A DNA stretch of 64,000 nt from Bacteroidales bacterium UBA5197. Its GTDB lineage: Bacteria; Bacteroidota; Bacteroidia; Bacteroidales; Lentimicrobiaceae. The stretch covers positions 62,001 to 126,000 of the forward strand of contig DHVX01000072.1 in NCBI GenBank assembly GCA_002412885.1, written 5' to 3'. This document shows positions 36,243 to 44,208 of this stretch, in pieces. The notes beneath the pieces were generated by a model. It was not told the origin of the DNA, did no database searches, and saw only the letters and a program-made list of their open reading frames with translations. How positions within the stretch are numbered: position 1 is the first letter of the stretch; each line of letters begins with the position of its first letter. The position numbers and the translations under genes are program-made.

Positions 36243-36740
36243 ATGACAAGAGCAATATCAATTTTAACCTTAATACTGCTGACAACTATCAACAATTTCG
36301 GTCAGACAGAGACAAACATGACATTTAATAAAGCTGACCATTACAAGACCAATAAGTTTGATGTAGCAATTTTTCCTGCAAACTATTTTGACCTTATTCC
36401 AGGTCACCGCTTTTCACCAACAAGACAAGAAATTGAAAAGGCGGAAATAGCATTAAACTACAATTTGAAGATTTTAAACAAACAATTGGTAAATCAATCA
36501 TCGACACCAATTATTCACAAAAATTTGCATAAATATAAGCGACAATATTTTGGCTACATTGAGAAAAACGGTGACCGAATACTGCTCATTAACTGCTTTT
36601 GGTCAAAGAACTTAGACGACAATGACCGTTGGCTGACAGATAGAATTTCGGTCCTTGACGGGGGAAGTTACTATTGGAATGTAAAATACAACCTTGACAA
36701 AAATGAACTATTTGACTTGTACATAAATGGTTATGCTTAA
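36243..36740 (+). CDS. Small secreted protein of unknown function
   Basis: A 165-residue protein with a signal peptide at residues 1-21 (ending NNFGQ). The mature part has no recognised domain; it contains a Lys/Arg-rich helix (NLHKYKRQYFGYI) followed by ILLINCFWSKNLDDNDRWLTDRISVLDGGSYYWNVKYNL, a beta-rich end. Codon use is AT-rich and GAC-rich compared with the core genes around it, as in other accessory cassettes of this phylum. It is followed by the repeat-flanked cassette at 36835-37739. Real coding is supported by the signal peptide and open frame. Confidence 0.65.
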   Translation: MTRAISILTLILLTTINNFGQTETNMTFNKADHYKTNKFDVAIFPANYFDLIPGHRFSPTRQEIEKAEIALNYNLKILNKQLVNQSSTPIIHKNLHKYKRQYFGYIEKNGDRILLINCFWSKNLDDNDRWLTDRISVLDGGSYYWNVKYNLDKNELFDLYINGYA

Positions 36741-36834
36741 AATGACAACTGCTCTTGATGGAAGAATAACACCTTATGGGGAAAGGTGAAGATATCATTT
36801 GAAATCTAAAACCAAAATAATTACAACCAAACAT

Positions 36835-36878
36835 ATAAACAGGACGCTGCGCGAACGACAATTCTGATGGCTTCGGAA
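36835..36878 (+). repeat. 44-bp direct repeat, left copy
   Basis: The sequence from ATAAACAG through ACGCTGCGCGAACGACAATT to CTTCGGAA is repeated at 37696-37739 with only two mismatches. The two copies bracket about 0.8 kb holding one membrane-associated gene. It behaves like the borders of a gene cassette. Confidence 0.75.
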
Positions 36879-36882
36879 TTGA

Positions 36883-36999
36883 ACCAGCCTGGCTGGCTGG
36901 CTATATTTCGACAGGCTCAATGCGGTGTATTATGCGCTTTTCAGGTTCAATAAAAGCTTTACGCAAGCAGGCACATTGTGGTACGGAGAAAAATTGTAA
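36883..36999 (+). pseudogene. Possible C-terminal relic of an outer-membrane protein
   Basis: A plus frame ending at stop 36997-36999 reads LAGWLYFDRLNAVYYALFRF then NKSFTQAGTLWYGEKL, with a composition like the last strands of a beta-barrel protein. A stop lies about 35 codons upstream and the frame begins next to the 44-bp repeat. It may be the end of a gene interrupted by the repeat. Short and without a known match. Confidence 0.3.
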
Positions 37000-37112
37000 T
37001 TTTAACGGGCATTCCGGAAGCCGCGATGATTGGTGATTTTAAAAGCCTGCCAGCGTGAAGCTTCGTCCGTTAGCACAATGGCATCACCTCATACCATATA
37101 ATTTTAAAAATT

Positions 37113-37679
37113 ATGGAAAGCAACAATTTAAAACCACAAGGCAATATACGTTTTAAGATAATCGTGTTTATATATTTTACATTTTGTTGCTTTATTGGTT
37201 ATTCACAGGAAGAATCAGAAAAATTTAATGAAAATATTTATGTGGGTTTTGGAGTTGGGCCTGAAACAGGACTAAGTTTTATATTGCCTAAAATAAGCTA
37301 TTACAAATTTAATGATAGAGAATTTATTGAAAATTATTATGGGATTGAAGGCTCAGTCAATATAATTGCAGCTGCAATGTTCTCCGCAGATTTTTTACTT
37401 GGTATTAAAAAAAATGCACTGACATTTGATAATTCCATTGGAGTGTGGTGGTATCCAAAAACAAAAGAAGAAGGATCAATAGAAAGTACAGGACCCTATT
37501 TTCACTGTACAATGAATCCAAAATTAGGAATTAAAATTTGGAGACTATGGCTTAAAGCAGGACCTGGCATATTTCTATATAGAGAATATGCAAAAGCAGA
37601 GAATAAGCCACCATTAATGAATTTGACTAAATTTGGAAATGTTTATTATAATATTGAGATTTTATTTAGACCCGAATGA
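37113..37679 (+). CDS. Membrane/outer-membrane protein of unknown function, in repeat-flanked cassette
   Basis: A 188-residue protein with an N-terminal hydrophobic segment (about residues 14-31, ending YSQ) that fits a signal peptide. The remainder looks like a small barrel: YVGFGVGPETGLSFILPKISYY, FSADFLLGIKKNALTFDNSIGVWWY, PKLGIKIWRLWLKAGPGIFLY. AT-rich and unlike core genes in codon use. It is bounded by the 44-bp direct repeats at 36835-36878 and 37696-37739. No family is recognised. Confidence 0.65.
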   Translation: MESNNLKPQGNIRFKIIVFIYFTFCCFIGYSQEESEKFNENIYVGFGVGPETGLSFILPKISYYKFNDREFIENYYGIEGSVNIIAAAMFSADFLLGIKKNALTFDNSIGVWWYPKTKEEGSIESTGPYFHCTMNPKLGIKIWRLWLKAGPGIFLYREYAKAENKPPLMNLTKFGNVYYNIEILFRPE

Positions 37680-37695
37680 AAAAACCACTGCGCCC

Positions 37696-37739
37696 AATAA
37701 ACAGTACGCTGCGCGAACGACAATTCTGATGGCTTAGGA
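37696..37739 (+). repeat. 44-bp direct repeat, right copy
   Basis: Right partner of the repeat at 36835-36878. It begins 16 bp after the stop of the cassette gene, at ATAAACAG and ending CTTAGGAA. Confidence 0.75.
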
Positions 37740-37785
37740 ACCGCCGATGAGTTTACGACTGAAAACAAATTCGTTTAGAAAATTC

Positions 37786-37816
37786 TTGGAAAAATGTATC
37801 TAATTAGATACCTTTG
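37786..37816 (+). promoter_or_regulatory. Bacteroidota-type promoter (TTG-N20-TACCTTTG)
   Basis: TTG at 37786-37788 and TACCTTTG at 37809-37816 are 20 bp apart, which fits the primary-sigma consensus. It is 14 bp upstream of the ATG of the damaged DUF4160 gene and should also drive the HTH gene behind it. Confidence 0.65.
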
Positions 37817-37830
37817 CAGAAAATTTGTCA

Positions 37831-37999
37831 ATGCCAACAATCGACATCTTTAACGGAATCAAAATCTGTGTATATAACGGTGATCATTTATGCAGGTGAT
37901 TTACCGAACAAACAATTAAAGATGGTTTTCGATTGGTTGTCAGGCAATTCAGATTGGGCATTGGAAGTGTTTTATGAACTTAACCCGCAATTGAAATGA
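37831..37999 (+). pseudogene. DUF4160 gene disrupted by an internal deletion with frameshift
   Basis: From ATG 37831 the sequence reads MPTIDIFNGIKICVYNGDH, the usual start of a DUF4160 protein, then runs into a stop at 37897-37899. In another frame the C-terminal half IYAGDLPNKQLKMVFDWLSG and NSDWALEVFYELNPQ continues to 37999. The missing middle (the PPHIHV-type part of the family) and the frame change suggest a deletion of about 20 codons at the NGDH/IYAGDL join. The promoter and the 4-bp overlap with the next gene are intact, so the transcript should still be made. Confidence 0.7.
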
Positions 38000-38517
38000 G
38001 ACATAATATCAAAATACCAAGGATTTTAAAAATCAATTGGATTAAAGACCTGGCAATTTCTGTGGTTTTCAACAATGGAGAATCCAGAATAATAGATTTT
38101 CGAAAACTTTTCGGCGATCTTGGAATCGACAATAATTCACCAGCATTCATTCTTTACAATCAGACTGAATTTGAAAAGGTCGAACTTGTTGGAAACACAT
38201 TGTCGTGGTCAAATGTAGAGCAATACATTACACTGAGAAATCGGGAAAAGCAAAATGTTCCATTTGAAATTGGTGCTGACGTATTGTTAAAATACAGTCA
38301 TCCTGAAAAATCGGAATTGATTATAAAAATTGGGCGGTTGGTCCGCGAAGCCAGAATGAAAGCAGGAATGACTCAACAAGAATTGGCATTGATAAGTGGA
38401 ACATCCAGAACGTACATATCGCGAATTGAGAATGACCGCTCAGATATTGAACTTGCAACACTGTATAAAATTATCGAAACTGGTTTAGGCAGAAGATTGG
38501 AAATTACTGTCAAGTAA
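37996..38517 (+). CDS. DUF2442 domain fused to Xre-family HTH
   Basis: A 173-residue protein. Residues 1-90 match the DUF2442 pattern (IKDLAISVVFNNGESRIIDF, LSWSNVEQYITL), and residues about 112-170 form a Cro/C1-type HTH (VREARMKAGMTQQELALISGTSRTYISRIE). In many genomes a DUF4160 gene precedes a DUF2442 gene; such pairs are suspected toxin-antitoxin or defence-like units, though this is not proven. The start ATGAGA overlaps the end of the damaged DUF4160 gene by 4 bp, so they are one operon. Here the first partner is broken. Confidence 0.82.
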   Translation: MRHNIKIPRILKINWIKDLAISVVFNNGESRIIDFRKLFGDLGIDNNSPAFILYNQTEFEKVELVGNTLSWSNVEQYITLRNREKQNVPFEIGADVLLKYSHPEKSELIIKIGRLVREARMKAGMTQQELALISGTSRTYISRIENDRSDIELATLYKIIETGLGRRLEITVK

Positions 38518-38794
38518 AAAAACAACCAGCCACGGTAAATTGGAAATTAAGCGGTTTGCAATTCCGATTTAGGTACCTGTCACGAGTACCTGAATACGCT
38601 TAGTCTTTGAAAATATCCTGAACCTATTTCACCCTCCCCACCCCCATTTCCACTCCCAAAACAAACTTTACCCATCATCAATTGTTATTTGGTAATTCCG
38701 GAAAACAACCCTTCTCTCCTGCGACCTCCCTGCTCCGTTGAATCCGGCAGATCTATTCTCACAATCATCTGGCAAACCTCAAAACCATAGCAAT
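38518..38794. other. Spacer; no gene seen
   Basis: Contains a C-rich stretch at 38625-38660. A TTG at 38738 is in frame with the next gene but the ATG at 38795 is the better start. No promoter consensus is evident. Confidence 0.4.
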
Positions 38795-39922
38795 ATGAAG
38801 CTGACTACCTGGAATATTGAGCACCTGAAAAGACCGTTGGTAAATCCGCAGACCCCTGCCAACAAGGCACGTCTGCTGAGCATCTCAGATCAGATTTTTC
38901 AGATGGATTCCGATATACTTTGCATTCTCGAAGCCCCCGGCGACATTTTACTGATGCAAAACTGGATCAACCTTCCCCGCGAAGCAGGAGGCCTGAACGG
39001 GACATACAAAATCGCTGTGATTCCAGGCACACAGGAGGTGCTGGATGCAAACCCGACCAATGTGCGAAAAGCACTGCAAAGTCTCTACCTGATGCAAGGC
39101 AACGACCTGACCGGCGATCAGTGGATATGGTTTCTGATAAAAGAACCCCTGTTTCATGAATCCGCAGCATATGTGCAAAACCCAAAAATATGGCAAGGCA
39201 TGACCGGCCGGAAAAACTGGGCTGTAAATTATTGGGGCAGTTATGAATCAACAGCGGCTGATCACTGGCGACATCCGCAAACACTTGTTTTAAAATTGGG
39301 CAAGTTCACCATCGAAATTATTGGCTTGCATCTGAAAAGCAAAGTCAATATGAAACCAGCCTTCGATACAAATGGCAAACTTGCGCATTCATATGTTGAC
39401 GAAGCGCTGAGAGCCCGTGTAAGGCTGGCCACCGAAGCTTATGATGTAAGAATGTACATTGAGCGTCGGTTCCATCAGGAGCGCAAACCATTCATTATGG
39501 TATGCGGCGATATGAACGATGGGCCTGGCCGCGAGTTTTTCGAAAGGCAGTTTCTCTTTTTCGATTTGATTTCGAACATTCAGGGCGATGTTTTCTTCTC
39601 AAGCCGCTTTCTGAATCATGCGTTGTTCGATTTTGAAGAGCATCTGAGGTGGACCACTGAGTTTAACGACAAAATAGAAATGTGGGCACAGGCGAATTTC
39701 CAGTATTACGATCAAATGCCTTCCGGAATCGACATGACCCAGCGACAACTCATCGATCACATTCTTTTTACCCAGGCATTTACGGGGCGAACCACAGGTC
39801 CGAAAGTCAAATCTCAGGCTGGTTTTGTTGAGCACACCATTCATGAAAAAATAAACGCTGTGCTGCCGGCATCCCGCAAAACAAGCGACCATCGCCCGGT
39901 ATCGGTAGAAATTACACTTTAG
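38795..39922 (+). CDS. Endonuclease/exonuclease/phosphatase-family hydrolase
   Basis: About 375 residues from the ATG at 38795 (MKLTTWNIEHLKRP). Typical EEP-fold signatures are TWNIEHLK (metal-binding Asn), CILEAP (metal-binding Glu), HLKSKVNM, VCGDMNDGPG (catalytic Asp and Asn) and SDHRPV (catalytic Asp and His at the end). There is no signal peptide, so it acts in the cytoplasm, on a nucleic acid or a phosphorylated small molecule. An earlier in-frame TTG at 38738 would add 19 residues that look unlike this family. It precedes the TPR gene by 70 bp in the same direction. Confidence 0.88.
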   Translation: MKLTTWNIEHLKRPLVNPQTPANKARLLSISDQIFQMDSDILCILEAPGDILLMQNWINLPREAGGLNGTYKIAVIPGTQEVLDANPTNVRKALQSLYLMQGNDLTGDQWIWFLIKEPLFHESAAYVQNPKIWQGMTGRKNWAVNYWGSYESTAADHWRHPQTLVLKLGKFTIEIIGLHLKSKVNMKPAFDTNGKLAHSYVDEALRARVRLATEAYDVRMYIERRFHQERKPFIMVCGDMNDGPGREFFERQFLFFDLISNIQGDVFFSSRFLNHALFDFEEHLRWTTEFNDKIEMWAQANFQYYDQMPSGIDMTQRQLIDHILFTQAFTGRTTGPKVKSQAGFVEHTIHEKINAVLPASRKTSDHRPVSVEITL

Positions 39923-39943
39923 CCTTGAATAAACAAAATCAGG

Positions 39944-39980
39944 TATTTACGGTTTGTTTTAAAACCACAAACTGTAAATA
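39944..39980. other. 14-bp inverted repeat upstream of the TPR gene
   Basis: TATTTACGGTTTGT (39944-39957) pairs with ACAAACTGTAAATA (39967-39980), with one G-T mismatch and a 9-nt loop. It ends 12 bp before the ATG of the TPR gene and begins 21 bp after the previous stop. It lacks GC content and a T-run, so an operator or translation-control hairpin is more likely than a terminator. Confidence 0.5.
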
Positions 39981-39992
39981 AAGCTGTACCGC

Positions 39993-41720
39993 ATGGAAAA
40001 TGACCTGGAGGGCATACTTGATATTTCGCAAAGTCTGATTGATTCTCTCACCGCATGGTCAGAAACGGCCACCTGGTTTCTGATGGTGGCGGTGGTACTG
40101 GCAGGTGCATTGTTTATATCCTACAGGGCCCGCAAACGCATACTTTTCGGCGAATGGATAAACCGCTACGATGCCGGCGAAACAGAACTTGGAAAAAGCA
40201 TTGCAGACTTATTGCTGTTCAAACTCAGGTACATCAAGCGCACCCACGAATTGTCGAGCGCGAAAATCAGTTTGTGGAATACTTTTGAGGATATCCCGAG
40301 TTTCCGTCAGAATCTTGACAAGGAAATTGACCTTCTGGCATCGGTGCAGCTGGGGAATTATGGTAAAATCATTTCCGGAACATTCACTTTTCTGTTCAGA
40401 TTATTCCCCTTGTTTATAAAACCGGCTTCGCTCAGCGGAAACATCAACCTTTTCGGAGAAAAGAAAACCATCATACACATATCTCTCGAAAATTACAGTC
40501 CCCAAAAATGGTTTAAGCACGAAAACCTATTGTGGGAAAAGGATTTTCCGGAAATGAGTATGGAAGATATTCCGGATGTAATTGAAGAGATGGCTTACCG
40601 GATTTACATCGATCTTACCGGCGGCGATCTGTTTAAATCGTGGCAATGCTTTATGTATTTTACCAAAGGGCTGAGGAGTTATCTCAACTATACAGAACTT
40701 AAACGCGCCAGCGACCTGGAAGATGCAGAAGAACAATACCTTAAGGCTTTGGAATACGAGGAGACCAACCCTGTTGTCAAATACAATCTGGGGGTGCTCA
40801 AGTATTATCAATACAAAAACGACATGAACGATGAGGCCATTCTATGTTTCAAACAGGCGCTCAACTGCAACGACCGCAACCTGAGGGCGAGGGCATCAAG
40901 CGCAATGGCAAATGCGTTGGGTCAGAAATACTCCCGTTATAAAACCGGCAAACCAAATTCGCTCGACACCATCATCGAAGCCGTTGATTATGCCGAAAGG
41001 GCGGTTGCTTTAAACAAAAAGCTTGATTCCGCTTACAAAGCGCTGGCATACACCACCCATCAACTGGGCGAAGCACTTGCAGCCAGGGAAGGCAACAACC
41101 TGAGTGTGATCACCGATCCCGATCACCGATCAACCAAGCTGAGGATATCGGCCATTCAGCACTACAAAAGGACACTCAGGATTAACAAAAAGCATTTTAT
41201 GGCAAGTAACAACCTTGCCAATCTCTATCTGGAATGGGCCATTCAACTTCGCACTCAGCCGGCAGAAGTCTCATGGCTAACAACCTGGAAATACCGGCTT
41301 ACAGAATTTTATACTCAGCAGGTTATCATCGACAGAACCTATTTTCTGAAAAAAGCGGTTTACCATTGCGAAGAAGCCTTGAAAGTAAATCCATCCTACC
41401 AGTTTGCTTTCGACAATCTCGGCAATGCGTGGTATGAGCGGAAAGATTACAACAAATCCTACTCAGCCTATCAGAATGCACTTCTATACGCACCATCATA
41501 TGCCGAAGCTCAGAATGATCTGGCAATGTTATTTCTGGTAAAAGAATACGAAGGGTATGACCTTCAGAGAGCATTTGAACGGCACAAAGAGGCGCTAATG
41601 TGTGTAAAAGATGAACTGAAGCGCAAAGAAAAACTTATCACCGTCTTTAAAAACAGGATGCTTGAGTTGCAGATACCGGTGGAGGAATATATGGGAGAGA
41701 AATTGCTGACCATGGATTGA
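39993..41720 (+). CDS. Membrane-anchored tetratricopeptide (TPR) protein
   Basis: A 575-residue protein with one N-terminal membrane helix (about residues 24-44, TWFLMVAVVLAGALFISYRA) and a long cytoplasmic part. TPR-like helical repeats are seen from about residue 240, for example YLKALEYEETNPVVKYNLGV, VYHCEEALKVNPSYQFAFDN, and SAYQNALLYAPSYAEAQNDL, with the canonical N-P-x-Y/x and A-L spacing. No catalytic motif is present, so it is probably a scaffold. It may be co-transcribed with the EEP gene just upstream. The partner and pathway are unknown. Confidence 0.8.
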   Translation: MENDLEGILDISQSLIDSLTAWSETATWFLMVAVVLAGALFISYRARKRILFGEWINRYDAGETELGKSIADLLLFKLRYIKRTHELSSAKISLWNTFEDIPSFRQNLDKEIDLLASVQLGNYGKIISGTFTFLFRLFPLFIKPASLSGNINLFGEKKTIIHISLENYSPQKWFKHENLLWEKDFPEMSMEDIPDVIEEMAYRIYIDLTGGDLFKSWQCFMYFTKGLRSYLNYTELKRASDLEDAEEQYLKALEYEETNPVVKYNLGVLKYYQYKNDMNDEAILCFKQALNCNDRNLRARASSAMANALGQKYSRYKTGKPNSLDTIIEAVDYAERAVALNKKLDSAYKALAYTTHQLGEALAAREGNNLSVITDPDHRSTKLRISAIQHYKRTLRINKKHFMASNNLANLYLEWAIQLRTQPAEVSWLTTWKYRLTEFYTQQVIIDRTYFLKKAVYHCEEALKVNPSYQFAFDNLGNAWYERKDYNKSYSAYQNALLYAPSYAEAQNDLAMLFLVKEYEGYDLQRAFERHKEALMCVKDELKRKEKLITVFKNRMLELQIPVEEYMGEKLLTMD

Positions 41721-41814
41721 GTTTCACCTGCCGTACTTTGAGATCAAACAAAGCCTATTTAAAACAGGTTTAAAAGGCTTACAAATAGTATTTAATCTAT
41801 CGCCAAAATTGAAA

Positions 41815-41935
41815 GGCCGGTAATGGTCCGGATATTTAAAAAGTTGTTATATTTGATGCGAGGATCTGGTTTGTTGATGAAGATAGATTTCTTGTTAACA
41901 AGTCGGATAAATTTTCGATAAAGCGGATATGCACT
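41815..41935 (+). repeat. 120-bp direct repeat, left copy (flanks HigBA cassette)
   Basis: The stretch from GGCCGGTAATGG to GGATATGCACT recurs at 42850-42969 with about 90 percent identity by eye. Long identical blocks include TTTGATGCGAGGATCTGGTT. The two copies enclose the toxin-antitoxin genes. Confidence 0.85.
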
Positions 41936-42002
41936 AATTATATACGATTTTAGCACAACGGGAAAGTGCTGCTTTCAGACGAATCTTCGAAAAAAATAAA
42001 TG

Positions 42003-42033
42003 TTGCACAATCGGACAACTTTGACTATCTTTG
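42003..42033 (+). promoter_or_regulatory. Promoter (TTG-N20-TATCTTTG) of the toxin-antitoxin pair
   Basis: TTG at 42003-42005 and TATCTTTG at 42026-42033 are 20 bp apart, an excellent Bacteroidota promoter. The -7 element overlaps a possible TTG start (42031), so translation must begin at ATG 42040; the mRNA would be practically leaderless. Confidence 0.7.
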
Positions 42034-42039
42034 CAGCGT

Positions 42040-42387
42040 ATGAATAACGAGAAGAAAACAAGAACTGTGTTTTTGTACAAAGACTACTTCACTGACTTTT
42101 ATTTAAAACAGAGGCAGAAAGTAAAAGACAAAATCATTTGGACTTTCAGACTTATTGAAACTCAGCAAAAAGTGCCGGAAGACTATTTAAAGCATTTAGA
42201 AGGCACCAATGGTCTTTATGAAATTAGAATTCAACAAGGCCGTGACATTTTTCGAATTTTCTGTTTCTTTGATGAAGGGAAATTAGTTGTTCTGGCAAAC
42301 GGTTTTCAAAAAAAGACAAAAAAGACGCCAAAAACCGAAATTGAAAAAGCATTAAAAATCAAACAAGAATATGAAACATCAAAGTAA
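42040..42387 (+). CDS. higB: HigB-like toxin (RelE/ParE superfamily)
   Basis: A 115-residue protein from ATG 42040. The pattern VKDKIIWTFRLIETQQKVPEDYLKHLEGTNGLYEIRIQQGRDIFRIFCFF matches the phage-Gp49-like/HigB family (PF05973), ribosome-dependent mRNA interferases. The conserved L-E-G-T-N-G-L-Y-E-I-R and F-R-I-F-x-F-F are present. The toxin gene comes first, as usual for HigBA, and overlaps the antitoxin start by 17 bp. The pair sits between 120-bp direct repeats, which suggests an acquired cassette. A shorter start (MNNEK) is used; the alternative TTG lies in the promoter. Confidence 0.87.
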   Translation: MNNEKKTRTVFLYKDYFTDFYLKQRQKVKDKIIWTFRLIETQQKVPEDYLKHLEGTNGLYEIRIQQGRDIFRIFCFFDEGKLVVLANGFQKKTKKTPKTEIEKALKIKQEYETSK

Positions 42388-42673
42388 TTTAAAGTCACTC
42401 GACCAGTTTGTTGAAGAACAATATGGTAAAAAGGGCACTTCCAAACGGGACAAGCTTGAGAAAGGCTATGAATCGTTTAAACTTGGGTTTCTCATTCAAC
42501 AAGCCCGGCTTGAGAAAGGAATGACACAGGAAGAACTCGCTGAGAAATGCGGGACAAACAAAGGATATATTTCCAAAATTGAGAATAATATTAAAGAAGT
42601 TCGCATTTCAACACTTCAAAAAATAGTCGAACTCGGGCTGGGTGGACACCTCGAACTTTCAATTAAACTGTAA
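42371..42673 (+). CDS. higA: HigA-like antitoxin (Xre-family HTH)
   Basis: A 100-residue protein with a Cro/C1-type HTH at about residues 40-96 (LIQQARLEKGMTQEELAEKCGTNKGYISKIE). The N-terminal 35 residues (LDQFVEEQYGKKGTSKRDKLEKGYESF) are charged, and in this family this part neutralises the toxin. It overlaps the toxin gene by 17 bp, so translation is coupled and both come from the promoter at 42003. It is expected to repress that promoter alone or with the toxin. Confidence 0.88.
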   Translation: MKHQSNLKSLDQFVEEQYGKKGTSKRDKLEKGYESFKLGFLIQQARLEKGMTQEELAEKCGTNKGYISKIENNIKEVRISTLQKIVELGLGGHLELSIKL

Positions 42674-42849
42674 AAACGTACTGAAGGAAAGAAAAACCGT
42701 GCACATTCAAGTAGCCCGCCCCGCCAGTAGTTAGCTGACAGAGTGCGCCTCTGTCTGAATCCAATCATTCAGGAAGGTCTCACACTCCCGAAATTCCGGG
42801 ATTAAGATGTGGGGCTATTTTCCGATCAAATCTTGCCAGCGAATTGGCA
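42674..42849. other. Hairpin-rich stretch between antitoxin gene and right direct repeat
   Basis: Contains a perfect 7-bp hairpin GACAGAG-TGCGC-CTCTGTC (42737-42755) and CCCGAAATTCCGGG (about 42787-42800). Such structures may be terminators or recombination sites for the cassette. No gene is seen. Confidence 0.45.
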
Positions 42850-42969
42850 GGCCGATTATGGCTGGATATTTAAAAAGTGGTTATATTTGATGCGAGGATC
42901 TGGTTTGTTGATGAAGATAGATGACTTGATAACAAGTCAGATAAATTTTCGATAAAGCGGATATGCACT
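42850..42969 (+). repeat. 120-bp direct repeat, right copy
   Basis: Right partner of the repeat at 41815-41935. It ends 30 bp before the next gene, so it may supply promoter or leader sequence to it, as the left copy may do for the toxin gene. Confidence 0.85.
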
Positions 42970-42999
42970 CTATAGCAACCATTGCGAAAAAAGACGACA

Positions 43000-43911
43000 A
43001 TGATAAAACAGACAGTAATTTTAATTTTCAGTTTGACTTTAATTTTTGATCAAGCGACTGGACAGTCATTCAAGCAACAATTCAATGACTTGGTTTCAAA
43101 AAAAGATACAGTTGGACAAAAACAACTTATGGAGAAATGGGAAAAGAAGGACAGTAACGACCCAGAACTTTTTGTTGCTTACTTCAACTATTACGTAATC
43201 AAAAGTAAAAATGAAATAATAACACTTGGACAAAATCCAAAGGGGAAAGACGTTTTGCAGATTATGGACCAGGACACGACTATAAAAGAACCAGTAGGTT
43301 TTATCTATGGAGACATTCATTATAATCCAGACCTTTTAAGTAAAGGTTTTGACTGGATAAATAATGGGATTGAAAAGCACCCGAACAGACTTGATATGCG
43401 ATTTGGGAAAATTTATATGTTCGGTCAAATTGAAGATTATGAGAACTTCACAAAAGAAATAATTCAAACAATTGACTACTCGACTTTAAATAAAAACATG
43501 TGGACTTGGTCTGACAGCAAACCACTTGACGACCCAAAAGAATTTATGTTAAGTTCCATACAGAACTACCAACTTCAACTTTATAATACAGAAAATGACG
43601 ACTTGCTTGAAAATATGAAGAGAATTGCCGAGACAGTTCTCAAATACTATCCAGACCATATTGAGAGTTTATCAAATCTTTCAATAGTTTTTATGCTTCA
43701 AAAACAGTATGACAAAGCATTAGAACCACTATTAAAGGCGGAGAAACTTAACCCAAAAGACTATATCGTTTTAAGTAATATTGCACAAGCATACAAACTA
43801 AAAGACGACACCAAAAATGCAATAAAATATTACGAACTGACAATGAAACACGGTGACGAGCAAGCGAAAAAATATGCACAAGGACAAATTGACGAACTTA
43901 AAAAGAAATAA
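43000..43911 (+). CDS. Secreted TPR-repeat protein, accessory
   Basis: A 303-residue protein starting at ATG 43000 (a TTG at 42982 is in frame but less likely). A signal peptide spans about residues 1-21 (ILIFSLTLIFDQATGQ). The C-terminal third has TPR-like repeats (HIESLSNLSIVFMLQKQYDKALEPLLKAEKLNPKDYIVLSNIAQAYKLKDDTKNAIKYYELTM). Codon use is AT-rich with many GAC codons, unlike the core genes and like the small secreted gene at 36243. It follows the right 120-bp repeat directly. No enzymatic function is apparent. Confidence 0.78.
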   Translation: MIKQTVILIFSLTLIFDQATGQSFKQQFNDLVSKKDTVGQKQLMEKWEKKDSNDPELFVAYFNYYVIKSKNEIITLGQNPKGKDVLQIMDQDTTIKEPVGFIYGDIHYNPDLLSKGFDWINNGIEKHPNRLDMRFGKIYMFGQIEDYENFTKEIIQTIDYSTLNKNMWTWSDSKPLDDPKEFMLSSIQNYQLQLYNTENDDLLENMKRIAETVLKYYPDHIESLSNLSIVFMLQKQYDKALEPLLKAEKLNPKDYIVLSNIAQAYKLKDDTKNAIKYYELTMKHGDEQAKKYAQGQIDELKKK

Positions 43912-44208
43912 AAGCAATGGTGGTAACAACCGTTTTGCAAAGCGGGGGGTGTTCTTCTATGGCAATGAAGTGCAAAATTCAGGCTTTGTGCATAATGAAG
44001 TTTAATGCTTCGAAATCCGCTTATTCGCCAAGCGCTAAACCGTTCGCGAATAAAAACAGCTCGCAGAAAATGATTGAGTATGACTAAAAGAAAAATTAGG
44101 TTAGGAGTAATATTAACTGTTTAATGCGGAATCCCGGCCTTCACAAAGTAGCAAAACTCCAAAAAAGAACATTACTAATTACACACCCCTCAATCAAAAA
44201 TAAAAATT
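43912..44208. other. Spacer with palindromic sites, possible recombination site
   Basis: TTATTCGC (44021-44028) and GCGAATAA (44046-44053) form an 8-bp inverted repeat with a 17-nt loop. Upstream lies AACAACCGTTTTGCAAAGCG, a type of sequence often seen after accessory genes of this phylum. The layout recalls an attC-like site, but no integrase is in the window and the motif is not diagnostic. Confidence 0.35.
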
